Source of the DNA: Pseudomonadota bacterium
GTDB lineage: Bacteria; Pseudomonadota; Alphaproteobacteria; Rhizobiales; Beijerinckiaceae
Length of the DNA stretch: 64,000 bases
Direction of reading: 5' to 3'
Assembly (NCBI GenBank): GCA_021813805.1
Contig: JAKAJL010000008.1
Location: forward strand, 31,206 to 95,205
This document shows, piece by piece, positions 41,626-52,128 of the stretch. The translations under genes were made by a program, and so were the position numbers. Below the pieces are notes generated by a model that ran no database searches, was not told the DNA's origin, and saw nothing but the letters and a program-made list of their open reading frames with translations. Every line of letters begins with the position of its first letter. The stretch's first letter is position 1.

Positions 41626-42113
41626 TCTAATACCCCTCCCGAGGGCTTTTGCTACTTCAGAAAACGCATCTCACTTCGTTCCCGCGCCCTCTATCCGGCG
41701 ATAGCCGCGATATTGTCCGCACGGGTGATCCGAGGACTGCACATTAATCGATCAGGCGAGCGCTCCGATAGGACTGGCGCGCCACACCGGCCTCGTTTCC
41801 GCTATTTCAACGCATTCATTTGATTTGAGTTGTAGAAATGTCACATTCTCGCGAGGATAAAATTCCCATTGAATGCCAGCGCTTTCCAAAATTAAGTCAA
41901 AAGTCGCATGCCAAATGCGTCAGGTTGCGGACGAAATCGAAATCGCACGTTTTGAGAACGGGTTGGCCTTTGGCGAATCGTCGTGGCCGCGCCGAGACTC
42001 GTCTGAAACGGGCGGCGGCCCGGAGGAGCGACGTCTTGCCCAGGAATAAGGGATTTGGTTGAGCCGGCGCTTGTTCGCGACGACACAGTCTCGTGACGGG
42101 CGAAGAACCCCGC

Positions 42114-44768
42114 TCAGGACGCGGCGCGGCTTTCCAGCATTTCGGCGATGGCCGCGAGCGCCTGATCGGCCGCGGCGCCGTCCGGGCCGCCGGCCTGGGC
42201 CATGTCCGGCCGGCCGCCGCCGCCTTTGCCGCCAAGCTTTTCCGAGGCGAGGCGAACAAAATCGACGGCGTTGAATGTCTTGGTCAGGTCGGAGGTCACG
42301 CCGACCACCACGCCGGCGCGGCCGTCTTCGGCGACGCCGACGATGGCGACGACTCCAGAGCCGATCGCCTGTTTCGCTTCGTCGGCAAGAGATTTGAGGT
42401 CTTTCATCTCGACGCCGGAAATTGCGCGCGAGAACAGTTTGATTCCCCCGATCTCGCGCACCGGCTGTTCGGCCGCCGCGCCGCCGCCCATGGCGAGTTT
42501 CCTTCGGGCTTCGGCCAGTTCGCGCTCCAGTTTCTTGCGTTCTTCGAGGAGCGCCGAGAGCCGGTCGGCTGCGTCCTCGACCGGCGCGCGCAGCAGGCCG
42601 GAAAGATCGTGCAGCACCCGCGCCTCGGCGTTGAGGTGCCGGCGCGCCGCCGCGCCGGTCTTGGCCTCGATGCGCTGCACGCCGGCCGCGACCGCGCTGC
42701 GGCCGACGATCGAGACCAGGCCGATGTCGCCAGTGCGGCCGACATGGACGCCGCCACATAATTCGATCGAAAAGGGCCGGCGACCGCCGACTCCCATCGA
42801 GACGACGCGCACTTCGTCGCCATATTTTTCGCCGAACAGCGCCCGAGCGCCGGACTCGATCGCCTCGTCCACCGCCATCAGGCGAGTCGCCACCGGCGCG
42901 TTTTCCAGCACGACGCGATTAGCGATCTCCTCGACTTCGGCCAGCTCCTGATCGGTGACGGGCTTGGGATGAGCAAAATCGAAGCGCAGCCGATCCGGCG
43001 CGACCAGCGAGCCTTTTTGCGCGACATGGTCGCCCAGCACTTCCCGCAAAGCCTCGTGCAGCAGATGCGTGGCCGAATGATTGGCGCGGATCGCGGCGCG
43101 GCGCTGCTGATCCACTTCGAGTTCAAGCGCCATTCCGTTCCGGACTTCGCCCTGTTCCACGACGATGTCGTGGACGAAAAGATCGCCGACTTTCTTGATC
43201 GTATTCTCGACGCGAATCCGCGTTTCGCCGGCATGCAGCACGCCGGTGTCGCCGACCTGACCGCCCGATTCGGCGTAGAAGGGCGTCTGGTTGAGAATCA
43301 CAAAGCCCTTTTCGCCGGCATGAAGCGAATCGACCTGGACGCCGTCGCGCAGCAAGGCGACGACCACGCCTTCGGCGCTTTCGGTCTCGTAACCAAGGAA
43401 TTCCGTCGCCCCGACCTTGTCCTTGACCGAAAACCAGACCGCTTCGGTCGCGGCCTCGCCGGATCCGGCCCACGCCTTGCGGGCCTCGGCGCGCTGGCGC
43501 TCCATGGCGGCGTCAAAACCATCCCTGTCCACGCCGATTTTCCGGGCCCGCAGCGCCTCCTGCGTCAGGTCGAGCGGGAATCCATAGGTGTCGTAAAGCT
43601 TGAAGGCGATATCGCCCGGGAGGTTCTGGCCTTCCCGGAGATCGCGGGTTTCTTCATCGAGGATCGCGAGGCCGCGCGCGAGCGTGGAGCGGAAGCGCGT
43701 CTCCTCAAGCTTCAGCGTTTCCTCGATCAGCGCCTGGGCGCGGCCTAGTTCGGGATAGGCGGCGCCCATTTCGCGCACCAGGGCCGGGACAAGCCGCCAC
43801 ATCAGCGGGTCGCGCGCGCCGAGCATCTGTGCGTGACGCATGGCGCGGCGCATGATGCGACGCAGGACGTAGCCGCGGCCTTCGTTCGCTGGCAGGACCC
43901 CGTCCGCAACCAGGAACGCCGAGGCGCGCAGGTGGTCGGCGATGATGCGGTGGCTCGCCTGCATCGGGCCGTCGGGATCGACGCCGGTCACGTCGGCGAC
44001 CGCCCGGATCAGGGCGCGGAACAGGTCGATGTCGAAATTGGAATGGACGCCCTGCATCAAGGCGGCGATGCGCTCCAGGCCCATGCCGGTGTCGATCGAG
44101 GGACGCGGCAGCGGAATACGCTCGCCCGGCGCGACCTGCTCATATTGCATGAAGACCAGGTTCCAGAATTCGAGGAACCGGTCGCCGTCCTCGTCGCGAC
44201 TGCCGGGCGGCCCGCCGCGAAGGGCCTCGCCCTGGTCATAGAAGATCTCGGAGCAGGGGCCGCAAGGGCCGGTCTCGCCCATCGACCAGAAATTGTCGCT
44301 GGTGGCGATGCGGATGATGCGGTCGTCGGAAAAGCCGGCGATTTTTTTCCATAGGCGATAAGCTTCGTCGTCGTCGTGATAGACTGTGACCAGAAGACGG
44401 TCCTTCGGCAGGCCGAACTCCTTGATGATGAGGCTCCAGGCGAGATGGATCGCCTGCTCCTTGAAATAATCGCCGAAAGAGAAATTGCCGAGCATCTCGA
44501 AGAATGTGTGATGGCGGGCGGTATAGCCGACATTGTCGAGATCGTTGTGCTTTCCGCCGGCGCGGACGCACTTCTGGGACGAGGCGGCGCGGACATAGTC
44601 GCGCTTCTCGGCGCCGGTGAAGACATTCTTGAACGGCACCATCCCGGCGTTGGTGAACATCAGCGTCGGGTCGTTGCGCGGGACCAGCGACGAGGACTCG
44701 ACAAGCGTGTGGCCGTTCCTCGCGAAATAATCGAGGAAGGTGGACCGGATTTCGTTGACGCCGCTCAT
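42114..44768 (-). CDS. alaS: Alanine--tRNA ligase
   Basis: [60 protein letters not shown]; 884 aa. Confidence 0.98.
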   Translation of the reverse strand: MSGVNEIRSTFLDYFARNGHTLVESSSLVPRNDPTLMFTNAGMVPFKNVFTGAEKRDYVRAASSQKCVRAGGKHNDLDNVGYTARHHTFFEMLGNFSFGDYFKEQAIHLAWSLIIKEFGLPKDRLLVTVYHDDDEAYRLWKKIAGFSDDRIIRIATSDNFWSMGETGPCGPCSEIFYDQGEALRGGPPGSRDEDGDRFLEFWNLVFMQYEQVAPGERIPLPRPSIDTGMGLERIAALMQGVHSNFDIDLFRALIRAVADVTGVDPDGPMQASHRIIADHLRASAFLVADGVLPANEGRGYVLRRIMRRAMRHAQMLGARDPLMWRLVPALVREMGAAYPELGRAQALIEETLKLEETRFRSTLARGLAILDEETRDLREGQNLPGDIAFKLYDTYGFPLDLTQEALRARKIGVDRDGFDAAMERQRAEARKAWAGSGEAATEAVWFSVKDKVGATEFLGYETESAEGVVVALLRDGVQVDSLHAGEKGFVILNQTPFYAESGGQVGDTGVLHAGETRIRVENTIKKVGDLFVHDIVVEQGEVRNGMALELEVDQQRRAAIRANHSATHLLHEALREVLGDHVAQKGSLVAPDRLRFDFAHPKPVTDQELAEVEEIANRVVLENAPVATRLMAVDEAIESGARALFGEKYGDEVRVVSMGVGGRRPFSIELCGGVHVGRTGDIGLVSIVGRSAVAAGVQRIEAKTGAAARRHLNAEARVLHDLSGLLRAPVEDAADRLSALLEERKKLERELAEARRKLAMGGGAAAEQPVREIGGIKLFSRAISGVEMKDLKSLADEAKQAIGSGVVAIVGVAEDGRAGVVVGVTSDLTKTFNAVDFVRLASEKLGGKGGGGRPDMAQAGGPDGAAADQALAAIAEMLESRAAS

Positions 44769-44915
44769 GGAATGCTCTCGACCTTCCGCCTAGCTGTCCG
44801 CGCGCCCCCCCCGGCCGTCGCGACGGTTCCAGGCGGAGCGGGCGGCATTATCTATAGGCAGGCCAAGGGCCTGTCGAGAGCGGTCGGCAATTTTCCTTGA
44901 CGCAGAGGAAAAGTC

Positions 44916-45992
44916 TCAGGCGTCGTCGTGTTCCCCGCCGGGTTCGATATTGTCGAGAATACGCTCCGCGATCAGACCGGCGTTCTCGCGGATGGTCTGT
45001 TCGATCCGGGCGGCCGCCTCCGGGTTTGCCTTCAGATAAGCCTTGGCGTTTTCGCGGCCCTGCCCGAGGCGCTGGCTGTCGAACGAGAACCATGCGCCCG
45101 ATTTCTCCACCACGCCCGCCTTGACGCCGAGATCGATCAGTTCGCCAAATTTTGAGACGCCTTCGCCATACATGATGTCGAATTCGACCTGCTTGAAGGG
45201 CGGGGCGACCTTGTTTTTGACGACCTTGACCCGGGTCTGGTTGCCGATGACCTCCTCGCGGTCCTTGATCGCGCCTACGCGGCGGATGTCGAGGCGCACC
45301 GAAGCATAGAATTTCAGGGCGTTGCCGCCGGTGGTTGTCTCCGGCGAGCCATACATCACGCCGATCTTCATGCGGATCTGGTTGATGAAGATCACCATGG
45401 TCCGCGACTTGGAAATCGAGGCGGTGAGCTTGCGCAAGGCCTGGCTCATCAGCCGCGCCTGAAGGCCAGGCTGAACCTCGCCCATTTCTCCGTCGATTTC
45501 GGCGCGGGGCACCAAAGCCGCCACGGAATCGATCACCAGAACGTCGACGGCGCCGGAGCGCACCAGCGTGTCGGTGATTTCGAGCGCCTGTTCGCCGGTG
45601 TCGGGCTGGGAGATCAGCAGGTCGTCGAGCTGAACGCCGAGCTTGCGGGCATAGACGGGATCAAGGGCGTGTTCGGCGTCGACAAAGGCGCAAACGCCGC
45701 CTTTCTTTTGCGCCTCGGCGACCGTGTGAAGGGCGAGGGTGGTCTTGCCGGAGGATTCCGGGCCGAAAATCTCGATGATGCGTCCGCGCGGCAGACCGCC
45801 GACGCCAAGCGCGATGTCGAGCCCAAGCGAACCGGTGGAAATGGTTTCGATTTCCATGGAGGGCTGGTTTTTGCCCATGCGCATGATCGAGCCCTTGCCG
45901 AAAGCGCGTTCGATCTGCGCCAAAGCGGCGTCGAGAGCCTTGGTCTTGTCCACGGAGGTTCCTTCCACGAGGCGGAGATTCGCTTGCGACAT
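44916..45992 (-). CDS. recA: Recombinase RecA
   Basis: [20 protein letters not shown] Walker A and full RecA core. Confidence 0.98.
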   Translation of the reverse strand: MSQANLRLVEGTSVDKTKALDAALAQIERAFGKGSIMRMGKNQPSMEIETISTGSLGLDIALGVGGLPRGRIIEIFGPESSGKTTLALHTVAEAQKKGGVCAFVDAEHALDPVYARKLGVQLDDLLISQPDTGEQALEITDTLVRSGAVDVLVIDSVAALVPRAEIDGEMGEVQPGLQARLMSQALRKLTASISKSRTMVIFINQIRMKIGVMYGSPETTTGGNALKFYASVRLDIRRVGAIKDREEVIGNQTRVKVVKNKVAPPFKQVEFDIMYGEGVSKFGELIDLGVKAGVVEKSGAWFSFDSQRLGQGRENAKAYLKANPEAAARIEQTIRENAGLIAERILDNIEPGGEHDDA

Positions 45993-46052
45993 TGGCTCGA
46001 TCCTTTTGGCATGGGCGCGGCCCCCCGCGCAATCAGCTTGCAGGTTGTAAGT

Positions 46053-46067
46053 GTACCTGATTTGTTC
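46053..46067. promoter_or_regulatory. Candidate alphaproteobacterial LexA (SOS) box upstream of recA
   Basis: GTAC-CTGATTT-GTTC, one mismatch to GTTC-N7-GTTC, ~60 bp upstream of the recA start. Confidence 0.5.
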
Positions 46068-46272
46068 TTAGGCGCAAGCCTGAATTCGCTTTTTGTTCGA
46101 TTTTAGCGATCGCGCGCGAAGGACTGCCGTCGCCTTGGTCGAATGAAGCGTCCTGAGGAGTGAGTCCCGCGGGGAGTTCCGCGGCATTTCGGGGCGCGAT
46201 GTCACGCCCGTGAGGTCGACGGGGGCGTTGCGATATTCGCCCTCCCGTTCGGGTCGCGCACCGCGGTCGTTA

Positions 46273-47262
46273 TCAGTGTTGCGTTCGAGGACCGCCCTCG
46301 ACGGTCTCCTTGCGGAAATAGACGCCGACGCCGTCGATCGGCACGATCGTGGGGTTGAGCCCGCGTTTGGCGAGGAAATCGGTCACTGCGGCCTTGCAGG
46401 CGGGAATGATCGCGTAATCGTCGACGATGATCCATCCGCCCGTCGAGACGCGATCGTAAAGCTGCTCCAGCGGCTGGATCGTCGATTCATACATGTCGCC
46501 GTCGAGGCGCAGAATCGCGATCTTCTCGGTCGGCAAGGTCGGCATCGTATCCTTGAACCAGCCCTTGACGAAGACGACCTGCTCGTCGAGAAGCCCGAAA
46601 CGCCTGAAATTGTCCTGAACCTCCTCGAGGGACACGGCCAGTTCGGGGAATTCGTGGAAGGTCGAGCCGGCGTCCGCCGGGAAGAGGGATTCGTCGGGCG
46701 GAGGCAGTCCCGCGAAGGAATCCGCGAGGATCACTTTGCGGTCGCGCACGTCATGGGCCTTCAGAACCGCCCGCGCCATGATGCTCGCGCCGCCGCGCCA
46801 TACGCCGGTTTCGACGATATCGCCGGGAACATTGCTCTTGATGACATCTTCGAGCAGCGTCCGCAGGTTGCGCATGCGTTCGGCGCCAATCATCGAAAAA
46901 GCGTGGGACGGCCAGTCGAGGCCGCGCTCGCGAACAGTGGCGTCATAACCTTTGTCGCCGAACGTCTGGAGCGGCGGATCTTCGAACAGCGTTCCGGTCA
47001 GCGTTGCTTCCATGAGGTCGAGATAAAGTATTTTGGAGCCGAATAACCGCCGATTTGACAGGATTGTGATCCATGGGTCCAATCGATCCGTCGACGAGCG
47101 CGCGTCTTCGGCGGTCAGCATCTGAAACACGCCTTGATGCTTCAACTCGACATAGCGCGCCAAGATGTCGTCGCGTTCCGCGATCAACTGATCACGCTCG
47201 ACAAGATCCACGCCGTTCAAAACCTTCATCAGACGGCGAAGAAGTTTCGGAGAGTCCGTCAT
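46273..47262 (-). CDS. TylF/MycF-family methyltransferase
   Basis: GDIVETGVWRGGASIMARAVLKAHDVRDRKVILADSFAGLPPPDE, LRLDGDMYESTIQPLEQLYDRVSTGGWIIVDDY. Confidence 0.92.
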   Translation of the reverse strand: MTDSPKLLRRLMKVLNGVDLVERDQLIAERDDILARYVELKHQGVFQMLTAEDARSSTDRLDPWITILSNRRLFGSKILYLDLMEATLTGTLFEDPPLQTFGDKGYDATVRERGLDWPSHAFSMIGAERMRNLRTLLEDVIKSNVPGDIVETGVWRGGASIMARAVLKAHDVRDRKVILADSFAGLPPPDESLFPADAGSTFHEFPELAVSLEEVQDNFRRFGLLDEQVVFVKGWFKDTMPTLPTEKIAILRLDGDMYESTIQPLEQLYDRVSTGGWIIVDDYAIIPACKAAVTDFLAKRGLNPTIVPIDGVGVYFRKETVEGGPRTQH

Positions 47263-47443
47263 TGGCCAAGCCTGCCCTAATCTGTTGTCAACCATGTACA
47301 AAGCGCTTGCGCGGGCGCTCGGCGATTTTCCTTCGGTCAAGGACGGCGCTCGGGGGACGCCGGAGCCTAAACCTTGCATTTAATAGCAGAAATCACGTTC
47401 CGACAGTCAAGGTCTTGATTCGGCGATCTGCTTCGACGTTTGG

Positions 47444-49477
47444 TTATCTCGGGCTCTTTCCCCTGAGCCGCCGAAGGCCGGCGCGCAGCGGATTGGTCAC
47501 GGTTTTTCGGACGAAGCGGCCGAGCGGCGTATATTTTTTCTGACTGTTGACGACCACGTAAGCCGAGGGCGAGTTAGCGCCTTGAGGGTCTTGCGGAATG
47601 CGCGCGAGCTCCGGGACGCCCCTGTCCATCAGGTCGGTCAACGTCGAGTCGCCGCGCTTCGCTCGCGCCGTCGCCTCAAGATATTGCCGCCCATACTGGC
47701 GGCAGGGCTCGAGGTGGCAGCCTTCGGCCCACTCGTTCCAGGCGTTGATGAAAACGAGCCTGTCCTGGCCGGGAAAGTCCTCGCAGGTCTTGGCGATGGC
47801 CTGCGATAGCCAGAACTCGTAATTTCTTGGCGTGCCGTTCAAGCCGATCGCCGCGCGCTCGCCCGTGCGGGCGGTGTTGTCCCACGCCGGGAAAACACAA
47901 CGAAAGCCGTTGAAGTCGCGGGAATAGCGCATCGAGAGATATCGTTCGGCGACGTCCGAGCAGTCAAAAATATAGCCGGAATGCTCGTGATAAAAATTGA
48001 CCGCCGGAGCCAGGCTAGGCTTCGTGATGTTGTGCGGCGGAAATTCCACGCCGCTGTCGAATCCGAACTGACGGTAGTCCCAATTGCCGTGGGTGAAGGC
48101 GCAGGCGAGGTGGATTTTCGGTATGCCGACGCTGGCGCAATATTCCCGCCAGATCGCGGCGGTCTTTTTTGCATTCGGCAGATGCTGTGGACGATAGACG
48201 ATCAGTATGGGCGCGCCGTCGACATGGATGTAACGCTTGTCGCGTAGAAACGGCTCGATGCTTTTGATGAAATCCAGATCGTCCTCGGGGCGATATTGCT
48301 GGGCGATCAGAATCTCGTGCTCGGCCGCGTCCCATCGCCGCGTCCAGTTTTCATTGGCCCAGCACAGGCAGAACGGCATGTCGCTCTCGGGATCGGCGAG
48401 CATGTCGTCGAGCGGCGCGTTCAAGAGCCGGCGGCCCGAGAACCAATAATAATGATAACAAAAACCGTCGATGCCGTACGCCTTGGCCAATTCGATCTGG
48501 TCATGACGCGACTGGCGCAATCGAAGGTCGTAGAAGCCAAGATCGGTCGGCAGCTGGGGTTGCCAATGGCCGGGAAAACGCGGCGTGGCCTTGGTGACGT
48601 TGGTCCATTCGGTAAATCCCTTGCCCCACCATTCGTCGTTTTCCGGAATGGGATGGAACTGGGTCAGGTAAAACGCGATCAGCCTGACCTGGCAGTCGTT
48701 TGACCTCGTCGCCAGCTTCGGCTTGGAATCCGTCAGGGAAAGCGTCATCCTCGCGCGCTCGACGGGAACCCCCTTGGTGACAACCTGATAAACGGAGCTG
48801 AACCGATGGCCGGCGAAGGCCTGGCGTTCGGCGGCGGACAACGATTCCCAACGATTCAGGAACTCGGTCTTGTCGGGGCTCAACTCGATGAAACGGTAAT
48901 CCTCGATCGCGAGGCCCGCGCTTTCGTGCAGGGTCTGGATATTGTGCATTCCGAAAAAGCGGATATGCGTCTTGTCGAACAGACCCCATTCGCCATAGGC
49001 GAAATCTTCTTGGGCGAGACTGGCCAGCACGCCCCAATAGGCGGCGTGCGGAAGGGAGAGCACAATGAACCCGTCGTCGTTCAACAGGGTTTTCATCTGC
49101 TTGAGAACGGTCCAGGGGTCATAAAGATGTTCGAGAACGTCGGCGGCGATGACAGCGTCGAATTTCTCTTCCGAGGCGAGTTCGGAGGGCCAGTCCTTGC
49201 TATTCAAGTCAAGAGAATAAACCTTGCTGCAGAAGGTCTTCAGCTTTTCGACGGAAGCGGGGTTGATTTCGACGGCGACAACCTCGCAACCCATGGCCTC
49301 GACCAGTTTCCGGGATATGGCCCCGGACCCTGCGCCTATCTCAAGGACGCGCTTGTTTTTCCCAACGATTCGAATGACGTTGGCCGCGGCGTTGTTTGCG
49401 TCTAAATCGAATTCGTATTCATAATTCATGAATACGGAAAGATCTGGCGAAATAGATTTTTGAATCGGATCAGCCAT
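47444..49477 (-). CDS. Fusion: class I SAM methyltransferase + WbsX-like (GH99-like) domain
   Basis: N-term VLEIGAGSGAISRKLVEAMG...AADVLEHLYDP; C-term VRLIAFYLTQFHPIPENDEWWGKGFTEWTNVTKA...FCYHYYWFSGRRLL...FINAWNEWAEGCHLEP. Confidence 0.93.
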   Translation of the reverse strand: MADPIQKSISPDLSVFMNYEYEFDLDANNAAANVIRIVGKNKRVLEIGAGSGAISRKLVEAMGCEVVAVEINPASVEKLKTFCSKVYSLDLNSKDWPSELASEEKFDAVIAADVLEHLYDPWTVLKQMKTLLNDDGFIVLSLPHAAYWGVLASLAQEDFAYGEWGLFDKTHIRFFGMHNIQTLHESAGLAIEDYRFIELSPDKTEFLNRWESLSAAERQAFAGHRFSSVYQVVTKGVPVERARMTLSLTDSKPKLATRSNDCQVRLIAFYLTQFHPIPENDEWWGKGFTEWTNVTKATPRFPGHWQPQLPTDLGFYDLRLRQSRHDQIELAKAYGIDGFCYHYYWFSGRRLLNAPLDDMLADPESDMPFCLCWANENWTRRWDAAEHEILIAQQYRPEDDLDFIKSIEPFLRDKRYIHVDGAPILIVYRPQHLPNAKKTAAIWREYCASVGIPKIHLACAFTHGNWDYRQFGFDSGVEFPPHNITKPSLAPAVNFYHEHSGYIFDCSDVAERYLSMRYSRDFNGFRCVFPAWDNTARTGERAAIGLNGTPRNYEFWLSQAIAKTCEDFPGQDRLVFINAWNEWAEGCHLEPCRQYGRQYLEATARAKRGDSTLTDLMDRGVPELARIPQDPQGANSPSAYVVVNSQKKYTPLGRFVRKTVTNPLRAGLRRLRGKSPR

Positions 49478-49825
49478 TTATATCAAGACCTGCGCAAGTG
49501 TCTTAACGAAATTTTCTCTTAGCAATGCGCCCCTCGGCAGTCAAGAGTTGGGATGGTCCGGATATCCGCAGGATTTATTCAATTCAGCTTGTATCCGCGG
49601 TCGGGGCGACGCTTGAACTTCAGCGTCAGCGCGCTTTAGCTGCGCGCGCCAACGTCCGTGTCACGGGCGTTTCAATTGTGCGGCGCCGGGGGGTGAGCAA
49701 GGCTGCTTCGGCGGGGCCTGAACGATGCCGCTGATCCGGTGGCGTCGCGCGTTTGCGTTCCGCGGCGTTGAAACTTCGGGCGAATGGGATTTTACTTCGG
49801 GAAGTCGAACCTCGGAGGAGAGAGC

Positions 49826-50701
49826 ATGAGCTTGTCCCGGAAGGCCCCGCCGGACGTCGTGACCGGATCGCTGTCCCGCCGCGCCTTTGTCGCCGCGTCC
49901 GCGGCGGGGGGCTATGCGCTGGCGGCAGGGCCGTTGCGGGCGGGGGCCATTGCGACCGATGCGCAGGGCCTGGTCGCCGGCGGCGCGGCGGTCGCGACGC
50001 GCGGCGGCGACATGCCGGTTTATTTCGCCCGGCCGCAGGGCGTGACCCATCCGCCGGTGGTTCTCGTGGCGATGGAAATTTTCGGCCTTCACGAATATAT
50101 CCGCGATGTCGTGCGCCGGCTCGCCAAACTGGGCGCCTTCGCCATAGCGCCCGATTATTACTTCCGTTTCGGCGTCGATCTGCCGAAGACGACCGATATC
50201 GCGGCGATCATGAAAGTGGTCAACGCCAAGCCGGACGCGGAACTCGTCGCCGATCTCGACGCAGCCGCCGCCTGGGCCAAGACGCAGGGAGGCGATGCGG
50301 ATCGGCTCGGGATCATCGGCTTTTGCCGGGGCGGGCGCACGGTGTGGGTCTATTGTTCGGAAAGCGCGCTCCCGAAGGCTGGCGTGGCCTTTTACGGGAC
50401 TTTAGCCGACCCGCCGGCGCAGAAGGCGCTATGGCCGAGGAGCCCGCTCGAACTCGCGCCGGAGCTGAAGGCGCCTGTGCTTGGCCTCTATGGCGGCGCC
50501 GACGCGCATATCACGATGGCGCAGATCGAGGAAATGAAGGCGCGGCTGCGGGCGGCGGGCAAGACGGCGGAATTCCAGATCTATCCCGACGCCCCGCATG
50601 GATTCCACGCCGATTACCGGCCAAGCTATCGCAGGCAAGACGCCGAGGACGCCTGGCGCCGGATGGCGGACTGGCTGCGGCGCTATGGCGTATTGGGATA
50701 G
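49826..50701 (+). CDS. Dienelactone hydrolase family protein, Tat signal
   Basis: SLSRRAFVAASAAGGYALAAG Tat motif; VVLVAMEIFGLHEYIRDVVRRLAKLGAFAIAPDYYFR; GIIGFCRGGR nucleophile Cys. Confidence 0.92.
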   Translation: MSLSRKAPPDVVTGSLSRRAFVAASAAGGYALAAGPLRAGAIATDAQGLVAGGAAVATRGGDMPVYFARPQGVTHPPVVLVAMEIFGLHEYIRDVVRRLAKLGAFAIAPDYYFRFGVDLPKTTDIAAIMKVVNAKPDAELVADLDAAAAWAKTQGGDADRLGIIGFCRGGRTVWVYCSESALPKAGVAFYGTLADPPAQKALWPRSPLELAPELKAPVLGLYGGADAHITMAQIEEMKARLRAAGKTAEFQIYPDAPHGFHADYRPSYRRQDAEDAWRRMADWLRRYGVLG

Positions 50702-51516
50702 AGGTCCAGCGTCAGGCATTTGGCCGCGCCGCCGGCTTTCATGAATTCGGTGAGCGGCGTGGGCTCGATGACGAATCCCTCCTGGGCCAGGCGGTCGCGC
50801 AGGCGCGGCGAGGCGGCGTTGAGGATGACGGTTTGGCCCAGCGCCACGGCGTTGCAACAGAAGTCCGCCGCCTCGGCGGCGCTCACGGGGACACGCTTGT
50901 CGTCCGGGACGATCGCCTCGATCGTCGCGCGGGAGGCAGGGTCGAAGGCCCCCGGATAATAAAGCAGAAAGCCGCCGGGCAAGGGGCAAAGACAAGTGTC
51001 GAGATGGTAATAGCGCGGATCGGCGAGGCCGAGTGGAACCGCGCGCGTGGCCAGAGCCTTTTCGAGAAAGGGCGCGAGTCCGGCATCCGAGCGGAAACCG
51101 TGTCCCACCCAGAACAGCTTGCGCGTCTCGTCATGGAGCGCGTCGCCGGCGCCCTCGAAAAACAGGCCCTCCGGCGGGTCGATCACGCGAAAGCCATGGG
51201 CTTCGAACCAGTCGCGGAACAAGGTCTCCTCGCCGCGCCGCTCGGGATGGCGGAAACGGCTGATCACAAACTTTCCGCTGCCGGCCAAGCCGGCGTTCGC
51301 GGTAAAGACGAGATCGGGCAGGCCGGAGCGGGGGCTGAGCAGGAGCACCTCGGCTTGGCGCTCGATCAGCGCCTTCAGGTCGAGCCATTGCCGGCGGGCT
51401 TCCCTTGCTTCGGTGCGCCCCTTTTGCCCTTCCATCCAGGGATTGATGACATAATCGACGCCGAAATAATCCGGCGGGCACATCAGGATTTTTTTCCGGT
51501 GGGGAGTCTCGGGCAC
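50683..51516 (-). CDS. Amidinotransferase/dimethylarginine dimethylaminohydrolase-like protein
   Basis: ILMCPPDYFGVDYVINPWM, DLVFTANAGL, FFEGAGDAL, YHLDTCLCPL. Confidence 0.85.
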   Translation of the reverse strand: MPETPHRKKILMCPPDYFGVDYVINPWMEGQKGRTEAREARRQWLDLKALIERQAEVLLLSPRSGLPDLVFTANAGLAGSGKFVISRFRHPERRGEETLFRDWFEAHGFRVIDPPEGLFFEGAGDALHDETRKLFWVGHGFRSDAGLAPFLEKALATRAVPLGLADPRYYHLDTCLCPLPGGFLLYYPGAFDPASRATIEAIVPDDKRVPVSAAEAADFCCNAVALGQTVILNAASPRLRDRLAQEGFVIEPTPLTEFMKAGGAAKCLTLDLYPNTP

Positions 51517-51730
51517 AGCGGCGTTCCGGCGGGCGTCGCGCCGCTATAGCAGGGAAAGCTCGAGTCGGGGAGGGGCCGCCGACGATCGTTCCGGCTCCAG
51601 GCCTCAGTTCGTTGCAAGACCGCTCCGCAGATAGCGGACTTCACGACAAATGTGCAGAAGCTGAAACGCGTCGCCAGCCGCGTGACCGCGAATGACAATT
51701 GATTTTATTCGCTGGGGCGTCTCGCGCGGC

Positions 51731-51940
51731 TCAATGCGCGACGGCGTCACGCGTCGGCGGATCATATCTCGGCGCGAGCCTAATGAGGTCGGCCAGCGCG
51801 AAGTCGATATGCGCCATGGTTTGCTGGCTCTGCGGCGTCGATGGCAGCAGACTCGCCTCCGCACGCGCAAATTGCAAATTGATGATCGCCCTTTCAATAA
51901 CGGACTCCATGCTCTCGCCCATTCTTATCCCCATCGGCAC
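51731..51940 (-). CDS. Small hypothetical helical protein (69 aa)
   Basis: MPMGIRMGESMESVIERAIINLQFARAEASLLPSTPQSQQTMAHIDFALADLIRLAPRYDPPTRDAVAH; perfect CtrA-like box just upstream. Confidence 0.55.
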   Translation of the reverse strand: MPMGIRMGESMESVIERAIINLQFARAEASLLPSTPQSQQTMAHIDFALADLIRLAPRYDPPTRDAVAH

Positions 51941-51957
51941 ACAACAGGATGATTATA

Positions 51958-51973
51958 TTAACTGTTCGTTAAC
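51958..51973. promoter_or_regulatory. Candidate CtrA box, exact match to consensus
   Basis: TTAA-CTGTTCG-TTAAC (TTAA-N7-TTAAC), 18-33 bp upstream of the 51731-51940 ORF. Confidence 0.65.
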
Positions 51974-52098
51974 GATGCGAATGGGCCAAGCATAACAATC
52001 TGTGGTTGAGGATAGGATAGCGTTAACGCTGCAGGAAGGGTTAACTGGCGGGTCTGCCGCTCAACATCATGTCCGCCCGCCGTTGCCGGGGGAGCGGC

Positions 52099-52124
52099 CG
52101 CCGGCGGGTTCGCGCCCGCCGGCG
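52099..52124. terminator. Strong GC hairpin downstream of ahpF
   Basis: CGCCGGCGGG-ttcgcg-CCCGCCGGCG perfect 10-bp stem next to the ahpF stop. Confidence 0.55.
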
Positions 52125-52128
52125 TTTG

